From Clostridium sp. CAG:1193 (lineage in GTDB: Bacteria > Bacillota_I > Bacilli_A > RF39 > UBA660), in contig HF990783.1 in NCBI GenBank assembly GCA_000436255.1, forward strand, positions 1-5,029: a DNA stretch of 5,029 nucleotides. Reading direction: 5' to 3'. The notes under the pieces are model-generated. The model made no database searches, was not told the origin of the DNA, and worked only from the letters and a program-made list of their open reading frames with translations. The position numbers were made by a program, and so were the translations under genes. The stretch's first letter is position 1. Each line of letters starts with the position of its first letter. Shown piece by piece: positions 1-4,518 of the stretch.

Positions 1-1
1 A

Positions 2-838
2 ACAGGAAAAGGTAAATTTGAAGGATATACTTGTGTAGGAAATAGTACTAATATGGAGTGCGTTAAAGGAGAAATACCTGGATCAACAGAAACAGATGCA
101 CAATATTTCTCATATAGTGATGTAGATGATGGAGTATCTATAACTGGATATAATGTAGAAGGCGGCACTGATGTAGTAATACCAAGTGAAATAAATGGTA
201 AGAAAGTAGTTGCAATTGCAAATGATGCATTTACAAGTAGTGGAGTAACACCAACTAATATAAGTAATACTAAAAAAGTATCAGTATCATATTTAAATAA
301 TAATAAAAAAGATGTTGCCACAATTCCACTTAGTAGAATTCCAGTGGAAGGTTTAGGAATAACTTCAGTAGTAATACCAAGTACTGTTAAAAGCATAGGA
401 GAATCTGCATTTGAAAATAATCAACTAACAGAAGTAACAATTCCTAGTAGTGTAACAAGTATAGGAAGTTATGCATTTGAAAATAATCAAATAACAGAAG
501 TGGTAATACCTAGTAGTGTAACAAGTATAGGAAGAAGTGCATTTAGTAGTAATCAACTAACATCTTTAACACTATTAGATGGTATAACGAGCATAGGAGA
601 TTTTGCATTTGAAAATAATCAATTAACAGAAGTAGTGATACCTAGTAGTGTAACAAGTATAGGAAGAAGTGCATTTTCTAAAACTGGTTCCTCTAATCAA
701 AATTTATCAAAAATAGTAAATAAAACAGGTAAAAGTTTTGATTGGACAGCTATTGTAAATGATGAATTTGGAGTTAGTTCTTTTATAACTGGTACAGTTC
801 CAAATAATTATGGCAATGTAGAAGTAGTTAGTGAATAG
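2..838 (+). CDS. BspA-type leucine-rich-repeat surface protein, 3' part (5' end outside window)
   Basis: The reading frame is open from base 2, so the first ATG at 53 is probably internal and the gene is cut by the window edge; 278 codons are visible. From about 359 to 679 there are five tandem 22-residue units of the form L-T-E-V-V-I-P-S-S-V-T-S-I-G-x-x-A-F-x-x-N-Q. This is the BspA (Treponema pallidum-type) leucine-rich repeat used by cell-surface adhesion or binding proteins. A degenerate first unit (V-I-P-S-E-I-N-G-K at about 173-199) is separated from the array by a 42-residue insert. The start of the visible part has two close cysteines (codons at 32 and 59) in a glycine-rich stretch, reminiscent of the C-terminal end of a pilin-like domain, but the N-terminus that would prove this is missing. 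After the repeats comes a conserved-looking cap (K-T-G-K-S-F-D-W ... T-G-T-V-P-N-N-Y-G-N-V). No LPXTG anchor or C-terminal membrane helix is seen. A surface location is inferred from the family; the ligand is unknown. Confidence 0.85.
   Translation, partial: TGKGKFEGYTCVGNSTNMECVKGEIPGSTETDAQYFSYSDVDDGVSITGYNVEGGTDVVIPSEINGKKVVAIANDAFTSSGVTPTNISNTKKVSVSYLNNNKKDVATIPLSRIPVEGLGITSVVIPSTVKSIGESAFENNQLTEVTIPSSVTSIGSYAFENNQITEVVIPSSVTSIGRSAFSSNQLTSLTLLDGITSIGDFAFENNQLTEVVIPSSVTSIGRSAFSKTGSSNQNLSKIVNKTGKSFDWTAIVNDEFGVSSFITGTVPNNYGNVEVVSE
359..679 (+). repeat. Tandem 66-bp coding repeats (22-residue LRR units)
   Basis: Five successive units begin near 359, 425, 491, 557 and 623, the last one incomplete. 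The period is 66 bases. Units 3 and 5 share an identical 39-base block (506-544 and 638-676), 132 bases apart, and units 2, 3 and 5 are close at the DNA level, while unit 4 is more diverged (L-T-L-L-D-G-I in place of V-I-P-S-S-V). The DNA similarity exceeds what protein conservation needs, pointing to recent duplication or gene conversion among units. Confidence 0.85.
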
Positions 839-870
839 AATAATTGAGTTTATACTCAATTATTTTTTTT
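839..870 (+). terminator. Intrinsic terminator after the LRR gene
   Basis: A perfect 11-bp stem (AATAATTGAGT, 839-849, with ACTCAATTATT, 854-864) closes a TTAT loop and is followed by a T run to 870. It starts at the base after the TAG stop at 836-838. The stem is AT-rich, as expected for this genome. It should end transcription of the surface-protein gene before the transporter gene. Confidence 0.85.
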
Positions 871-898
871 GAATTAACAAATTATTTTTGAATATAAT
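869..898 (+). promoter_or_regulatory. Possible sigma-A-type promoter for the transporter gene
   Basis: A perfect TATAAT lies at 893-898, with TTGAAT (4 of 6 matches to TTGACA) at 869-874 and an 18-bp spacer. The -35 box overlaps the end of the preceding terminator's T run. Transcription would begin near 905, leaving a leader of only about 10 bases that starts within the ribosome binding site. That is unusually short, so either the true start lies a little elsewhere or the match is chance in AT-rich DNA. Confidence 0.4.
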
Positions 899-903
899 TT
901 AGT

Positions 904-911
904 GGGGGAGG
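904..911 (+). promoter_or_regulatory. Strong ribosome binding site that fixes the transporter start
   Basis: GGGGGAGG lies 2 bases upstream of the ATG at 914 counting the whole G-rich run, or about 5 bases measured from its GGGG part. It is the most G-rich stretch in the window. A GTG at 902 is in frame but overlaps this site and has no binding site of its own, so 914 is the preferred start. Confidence 0.7.
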
Positions 912-913
912 TT

Positions 914-2125
914 ATGTTTAAAAGTAAATTTTTTAAAACTTATGGATTTCCATTATTATTAATAGTATCAATAATTATTGGAAGTGTTATAGGAATAATT
1001 TTTAAGAGTGATGCAATTGTTTTAAAACCGTTTGGAAATATATTCTTAAATTTAATGTATACAGTAGTTGTACCTTTGGTATTTTTTACTATATCTAGTA
1101 GTATTGCTAATATGGTTAATTTAAAAAGACTAGGGAAAATACTTAAATATGTTTTTATTGTATTTATAGTAACTAGTGTGATATCTGGAATATTTATGCT
1201 TATATCTTTAAAGTTGTTTGATGTTACAAAAAATGTAAATATTTCATTAACGCTTGGTAGTAGGGAAAGTGTTAGTGTATTAGATCAAATAGTTAAGGCA
1301 ATAACTGTTACTGATTTTACAGAGCTGTTATCTAAAAATAATATGTTACCTTTAATAATATTTTCTATATTATTTGGAATAGGTACTGCATTATTAAAAG
1401 ATGCTGGAAAACCTTTAGCAAGATCTTTATCTATAATATCTGAGGTAATGATGAAGATTGTAAAAATAATAATGTATTATGCTCCAATAGGATTATGTGC
1501 TTATTTTGCAGCGTTGATAGGTGAATTTGGACCTGAATTACTTGGTAGTTATGCAAAAAGTATGATACTTTATTATGTAGTATGTATATTATATTTTTTA
1601 ATATTTTATAGAATATATGCTTATTATGCAAAGGGGAAATCTGGAGTTAAATTATTCTTTAGTAAAATATTTCCTACAGTTGCGACTTCACTCGCAACGC
1701 AATCATCACTTGCAAGTCTACCTACTAATTTAGAAGTAACTAAAGAAATGGGTGTACCAAAAGATGTAAGGGAGGTAACACTTCCAATAGGTACGACTAT
1801 GCATATGGAAGGCTCTAGTATGGGTGCAATACTTAAAATAGTATTTTTGTTTGGAATATTTGGAAAACCTTTTACAGGCACTTATACATATTTAATAGCA
1901 ATACTTATTGCACTATTATCATCAGTTGTAATGTCAGGCATACCAGGTGGTGGTTTAATTGGAGAAATGTTAATAGTATCTTTATATAATTTTCCACTAG
2001 AAGCATTTCCTATAATAGCTACAATAGGATGGCTTATAGATCCACCAGCAACATGTATAAATGTATGTGGAGATTCAGTTAGCAGTATGATTGTAACAAA
2101 ATTAGTAGATGAAAAAAGTACTTAG
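914..2125 (+). CDS. Dicarboxylate/amino acid:cation symporter (DAACS family)
   Basis: This 403-residue, strongly hydrophobic protein has the length and motif order of the GltP/GltPh glutamate transporter family, which moves acidic or neutral amino acids or dicarboxylates inward with Na+ or H+. Visible landmarks are N-terminal membrane helices from residue 11, the serine-rich re-entrant hairpin 1 (A-T-S-L-A-T-Q-S-S-L-A-S-L-P, 257-270), the TM7 motif M-H-M-E-G-S (296-301) in place of the usual N-M-D-G-T, hairpin 2 with S-G-I-P-G-G-G (341-347), and TM8 with D-P-P-A-T-C-I-N-V-C-G-D (376-387). TM8 keeps the Asp, Thr, Asn and Asp of the substrate and cation sites. It has Ala379 where acidic-substrate members carry the Arg that holds the side-chain carboxylate (Arg397 in GltPh), so glutamate or aspartate is not a safe substrate call; a neutral or otherwise different substrate is my inference. 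The gene sits alone between two terminators. The start at 914 is chosen from the ribosome binding site. Confidence 0.9.
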   Translation: MFKSKFFKTYGFPLLLIVSIIIGSVIGIIFKSDAIVLKPFGNIFLNLMYTVVVPLVFFTISSSIANMVNLKRLGKILKYVFIVFIVTSVISGIFMLISLKLFDVTKNVNISLTLGSRESVSVLDQIVKAITVTDFTELLSKNNMLPLIIFSILFGIGTALLKDAGKPLARSLSIISEVMMKIVKIIMYYAPIGLCAYFAALIGEFGPELLGSYAKSMILYYVVCILYFLIFYRIYAYYAKGKSGVKLFFSKIFPTVATSLATQSSLASLPTNLEVTKEMGVPKDVREVTLPIGTTMHMEGSSMGAILKIVFLFGIFGKPFTGTYTYLIAILIALLSSVVMSGIPGGGLIGEMLIVSLYNFPLEAFPIIATIGWLIDPPATCINVCGDSVSSMIVTKLVDEKST

Positions 2126-2145
2126 TTTTCTGAGTATTTTTTTTT
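2117..2145 (+). terminator. Intrinsic terminator overlapping the transporter stop codon
   Basis: A 9-bp stem (AGTACTTAG, 2117-2125, with CTGAGTATT, 2130-2138, including two G-T wobbles) closes a TTTT loop and runs into a T tract ending at 2145. The upstream arm contains the last codons and the TAG stop itself. Neighbouring A and T bases could lengthen the stem. Confidence 0.8.
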
Positions 2146-2165
2146 AATTGTGTTATTATATATAT

Positions 2166-2170
2166 GGTGA
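2166..2170 (+). promoter_or_regulatory. Ribosome binding site that fixes the phosphatase start
   Basis: GGTGA lies 7 bases before the ATG at 2178. An in-frame TTG at 2148 would add ten residues (beginning M-C-Y-Y-I-Y), but it lies just after the terminator T tract, lacks a binding site, and would push the family's N-terminal strand away from the usual position. The ATG is therefore preferred. Confidence 0.6.
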
Positions 2171-2177
2171 AGTATTT

Positions 2178-2720
2178 ATGATTAAGTTATTTATTGTACG
2201 TCATGGTAAAACAGATTGGAATTTATTAGGGATAGTTCAAGGTAGTACTGATATAAGTTTAAATGAAGAAGGTATAATTGAAGCAAGGAATTTAAGTGAA
2301 AAAATAGATATAAGTAAAATAGATTTGTGTATTTCATCTCCTTTAAAAAGAGCAATGGAAACAGCAAAAATTATAACTAAAAATAAAATAGAAATTATAT
2401 ATGATGATTTAATTAAAGAAAGATATTTTGGTGATTATGAAGGGGGTAGTATTAATTTTGATGTAATATCTAGATTATGGGATTATAAATTAAATGATTC
2501 ATCTAATAATATTGAAAGTATTAAAGAGTGCTTAAATAGAGCGAGTAGTTTTATAAATAAAATAAAAGAAGATTATAAAGATAAAGCAATATTAATAGTG
2601 TCTCATGGTGGGTTTATAAAATGTATGAATTATGTATTAAAAGGATATAATGAAAGTACGGATTTTTTATCATTTAATCCTAAAAATACAACTTTGTATG
2701 AATATGATATTAATGAATAA
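2178..2720 (+). CDS. Histidine phosphatase family protein (phosphoglycerate mutase-like)
   Basis: This 180-residue soluble protein starts M-I-K-L-F-I-V-R-H-G-K-T, the family's first strand and catalytic R-H-G motif (Arg8, His9). His9 would form the phosphohistidine intermediate. Further signatures are G-S-T-D-I-S-L-N-E-E-G (22-32), S-S-P-L-K-R-A-M-E-T-A (53-63, with Arg58 in the phosphate pocket), E-R-Y-F-G-D-Y-E-G (81-89, with Glu81 as the likely acid/base) and V-S-H-G-G (151-155, with the second catalytic His153). The catalytic set is complete, so it should be active. The substrate cannot be told: cofactor-dependent mutases, GpmB/PhoE-like broad phosphatases and CobC-type enzymes share these motifs. 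The length is somewhat below the roughly 200-residue norm for small members and favours a phosphatase over the 230-250-residue glycolytic mutase. It appears monocistronic, between two terminators. Confidence 0.9.
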   Translation: MIKLFIVRHGKTDWNLLGIVQGSTDISLNEEGIIEARNLSEKIDISKIDLCISSPLKRAMETAKIITKNKIEIIYDDLIKERYFGDYEGGSINFDVISRLWDYKLNDSSNNIESIKECLNRASSFINKIKEDYKDKAILIVSHGGFIKCMNYVLKGYNESTDFLSFNPKNTTLYEYDINE

Positions 2721-2747
2721 AAGGCTTATTTATTGAGCACTTTTTTT
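2719..2747 (+). terminator. Intrinsic terminator after the phosphatase gene
   Basis: AAAAGGCTTA (2719-2728) pairs with TGAGC-A-CTTTT (2734-2744), giving ten base pairs with one bulged A at 2739 and a TTTAT loop. It continues into T's to 2747. The first two stem bases belong to the TAA stop at 2718-2720. It separates the phosphatase from the operon that follows. Confidence 0.7.
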
Positions 2748-2756
2748 GTAGCTTTC

Positions 2757-2785
2757 TTGTAATATTAGGCTATACGTGTTACAAT
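2757..2785 (+). promoter_or_regulatory. Likely sigma-A-type promoter of the SRP operon
   Basis: TTGTAA (2757-2762, 4 of 6 matches) and TACAAT (2780-2785, 5 of 6) are separated by exactly 17 bp. Transcription would start near 2792, giving a leader of about 22 bases before the ATG at 2814. It sits just after a terminator and before a run of tightly packed genes, where a promoter is expected. TTGTAA and TTACAA (2779-2784) also form a short inverted repeat. Confidence 0.6.
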
Positions 2786-2813
2786 AATACATAGAAAGTT
2801 TGGTGTATATAAT

Positions 2814-3239
2814 ATGGATGATACATTTAAAAAGAAATTTGTATGTAATAGATGTGGATGTTGTTGTAAAAATATTAAATATTATGAACCAGCACAATTT
2901 CTTGATAGAGGTGATGGTGTTTGTAAGTATTATAATGATGCCGATAAAGCATGCACAATATATGATTTTAGGCCTGACTTTTGTAGAGTAGATAAAATGT
3001 ATAAATTATATAAAGATAAAATGACATGGGATGAATATGTAGATTTAAACTATGAAGCATGTATAGAATTAAGGAAATTAGAAAGAGAAAAAACTGAAAA
3101 CATAGGAAAAGATGTAAGTGAAGTAATTGATGAAGATGTATCACTTACTAAAATTCCTAAAGAGGAAGTAACAGAATACGACCCTTTAGATGATGACTTT
3201 TTTTATGATCTTGATGAAGATTTTTTTGGAGATGATTAG
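2814..3239 (+). CDS. YkgJ-type cysteine-cluster (zinc- or iron-chelating) protein
   Basis: This 141-residue protein carries the hallmark C-x-x-C-G-x-C-C near its start (Cys11, Cys14, Cys17, Cys18, plus an extra Cys16). Single cysteines follow at 37 and 47, then Y-D-F-R-P-D-F-C-R (50-58, with Cys57) and Cys83. This is the layout of the YkgJ/CxxCxxCC family (UPF0153, PF03692), annotated as zinc- or iron-binding, whose biochemical role is not established. Residues 1-90 hold the domain. Residues 95-141 form an acidic tail ending in a run of Asp and aromatic residues, which is not part of the core motif. It is the first cistron after the operon promoter, and its TAG stop touches the ATG of ftsY. 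The start at 2814 is preferred because it places the cysteine motif at residue 11; a weak GGTG-type binding site lies at about 2801-2805. Family assignment is firm; metal and function are not. Confidence 0.85.
   Translation: MDDTFKKKFVCNRCGCCCKNIKYYEPAQFLDRGDGVCKYYNDADKACTIYDFRPDFCRVDKMYKLYKDKMTWDEYVDLNYEACIELRKLEREKTENIGKDVSEVIDEDVSLTKIPKEEVTEYDPLDDDFFYDLDEDFFGDD
3228..3232 (+). promoter_or_regulatory. Ribosome binding site for ftsY inside the upstream gene
   Basis: GGAGA, with 7 bases to the ATG at 3240, lies within the last codons of the cysteine-cluster gene. The junction is TAG-ATG with no spare base, so translational coupling between the two cistrons is likely. Confidence 0.65.
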
Positions 3240-4217
3240 ATGGGATTATTTGATAAGATAAAAAATATATTTACAGCAGAAAAAAAAGAAGAAAAACAAG
3301 TAGAAGCATATGATAAAGGTTTATTAAAAACAAGGGTTGAATTTACTTCTAAACTGGGTAAATTATCTTCTAAGTATAAAAGTGTAACTGATGAATATTT
3401 TGATGAATTAGAAGAACTTTTAGTTATGGCAGATATTGGTGTTAATACTGTAATGGATTTTATGGATAGACTTAAAAAAAGAGTTAAAAGTGAAAATATT
3501 ACAGATACTGATATGTTAAAAGAGGTAATAGTAGATGAATTATTTATTATATATGTAAATGAAGATATACTATCAACTAAAATAAAATATAATGAATCTG
3601 GTCCAACTGTATTACTCTTTGTTGGTGTTAATGGGGTAGGTAAAACTACTACTATTGCTAAAATGGCTTACAGAATGAAGCGTGAAGGTAAAAAGGTAAT
3701 GATGGTTGCAGGTGATACATTTAGAGCTGGTGCGATTGAACAATTAGAATTATGGGCAAATAAAGTAGGATGTACTATAGTAAAAAGTGAGTCTAAAGAT
3801 CCATCGGCTGTAATGTATGATGCATTAAATATTGCAAAGAAAGAAAATTATGATGTAGTTTTAATTGATACAGCAGGAAGACTTCAAAATAAGGTTAACT
3901 TAATGAAGGAATTAGAAAAAATTAATAAAGTAATTGGAAATATAATAGAGGGTGCGCCACATGAAACTCTTCTTGTAATAGATGCAACTACTGGACAAAA
4001 TGGTATAAGTCAAGCTAAGAATTTTAAAGAAATTACTAATATAACAGGAATAGTACTTACTAAATTAGATGGAACTGCTAAAGGCGGTATAGTTCTTGCT
4101 ATAAAAGAAAATGTTAATATACCAGTTAAATATGTTGGTTTAGGCGAGAAGATGGAAGATTTAATACCATTTGATATTGAAAATTATATATATGGTTTAT
4201 TTAAGGATATGGTATAA
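3240..4217 (+). CDS. ftsY: Signal recognition particle receptor FtsY
   Basis: The 325-residue product is the SRP receptor GTPase. At the inner face of the membrane it pairs with Ffh and delivers translating ribosomes to the SecYEG channel. It opens with a short amphipathic, basic segment (M-G-L-F-D-K-I-K-N-I-F) typical of FtsY membrane targeting. Only a brief charged linker follows instead of the long acidic A domain of E. coli, as is usual in Gram-positive relatives. The four-helix N domain spans about 25-110. The G domain shows G-V-N-G-V-G-K-T-T-T (129-138, P loop), D-T-F-R-A-G-A (159-165), D-T-A-G-R (210-214), T-K-L-D (274-277) and G-L-G-E-K (300-304) with D-L-I-P-F-D (307-312) closing. 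All GTPase motifs are intact. It abuts the upstream gene and shares one base (TAATG) with ylxM downstream, so it sits inside an operon. An eight-A run at 3280-3287 lies early in the gene. Confidence 0.97.
   Translation: MGLFDKIKNIFTAEKKEEKQVEAYDKGLLKTRVEFTSKLGKLSSKYKSVTDEYFDELEELLVMADIGVNTVMDFMDRLKKRVKSENITDTDMLKEVIVDELFIIYVNEDILSTKIKYNESGPTVLLFVGVNGVGKTTTIAKMAYRMKREGKKVMMVAGDTFRAGAIEQLELWANKVGCTIVKSESKDPSAVMYDALNIAKKENYDVVLIDTAGRLQNKVNLMKELEKINKVIGNIIEGAPHETLLVIDATTGQNGISQAKNFKEITNITGIVLTKLDGTAKGGIVLAIKENVNIPVKYVGLGEKMEDLIPFDIENYIYGLFKDMV
4203..4208 (+). promoter_or_regulatory. Ribosome binding site for ylxM
   Basis: AAGGAT lies 8 bases before the ATG at 4217, within the last codons of ftsY. 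The stop and start share one base in TAATG, a classic coupling junction. Confidence 0.6.
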
Positions 4218-4513
4218 TGGAAGATAGAATTTATTTAACAATGCTATATGATATATATGGTGATTTGTTAACAGAAAAAGAAAGAAAATATTTTGAAGCA
4301 TATTATTTTGATAACTTATCTTTAGGTGAAATAAGTGAGAATATGGATGTTTCAAGAAATGCAGTTCATAAAAGTATTAAATTAGTTATAGAAAAACTTA
4401 ATGAGTTTGAAAGTAAACTACATTTAAAAGAAAAAAATGAAATATTAAGTAAAATAATAAATACTATTAATGATGAAGAGTTAAAAGAAAAATTAAATGA
4501 AATAAGTTGGTGA
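4217..4513 (+). CDS. ylxM: YlxM-family helix-turn-helix protein (UPF0122)
   Basis: This 98-residue protein matches the YlxM/UPF0122 family in sequence style, size (family members are about 100-110 residues) and position between ftsY and ffh. It is related to sigma-70 region 4: L-T-E-K-E-R-K-Y-F (18-26) leads into the helix-turn-helix at about 34-62 (L-S-L-G-E-I-S-E-N-M-D-V-S-R-N-A-V-H). A charged C-terminal helical part (65-96) follows. In streptococci the homologue binds Ffh/SRP and modulates its GTPase activity; whether this one acts on SRP, DNA or RNA cannot be told here. It ends in TGA at 4511-4513, the only TGA stop in the window, right after a TGG tryptophan codon. Five bases separate it from ffh. 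A second in-frame stop (TAA, 4517-4519) follows two codons later and overlaps the ffh ATG. Confidence 0.93.
   Translation: MEDRIYLTMLYDIYGDLLTEKERKYFEAYYFDNLSLGEISENMDVSRNAVHKSIKLVIEKLNEFESKLHLKEKNEILSKIINTINDEELKEKLNEISW
4509..4513 (+). promoter_or_regulatory. Ribosome binding site for ffh
   Basis: GGTGA lies 5 bases before the ATG at 4519 and includes the TGA stop of ylxM, so the two genes are probably translationally coupled. Confidence 0.55.
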
Positions 4514-4518
4514 ATATA

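Noticed and set aside
359..679. CRISPR-like array of regular repeats
   Set aside because: The 66-base periodicity is continuous in-frame coding sequence for LRR units, with no unique spacers.
902..913. GTG start at 902 for the transporter
   Set aside because: It overlaps the GGGGGAGG ribosome binding site that serves the ATG at 914.
1431..1881. Two open frames on the - strand inside the transporter gene (1431-1631 and 1624-1881)
   Set aside because: They lie wholly opposite a well-supported membrane protein gene, have no recognisable domain and no clear binding site, and look like antisense shadows of it.
2131..2164. Promoter for the phosphatase gene (TATTAT or TATATA around 2154-2164)
   Set aside because: -10-like strings exist, but no acceptable -35 box lies at the right distance and this AT-only stretch gives such matches by chance. 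A promoter is probably near, but I cannot place it.
2148..2177. TTG start at 2148 for the phosphatase
   Set aside because: It would add ten residues before the usual family start, lies next to the terminator T tract and lacks a binding site; the ATG at 2178 has GGTGA upstream.
2748..2813. Small RNA (such as the SRP RNA) in the gap before the operon
   Set aside because: The gap is too short, lacks the conserved SRP RNA tip motif, and is already explained by a terminator end, a promoter and a short leader.
2800..2991. A 63-codon + strand frame overlapping the start of the cysteine-cluster gene
   Set aside because: It is a shifted-frame shadow of the Cys-rich gene; the alternative frame destroys the CxxCGxCC motif and has no known homology.
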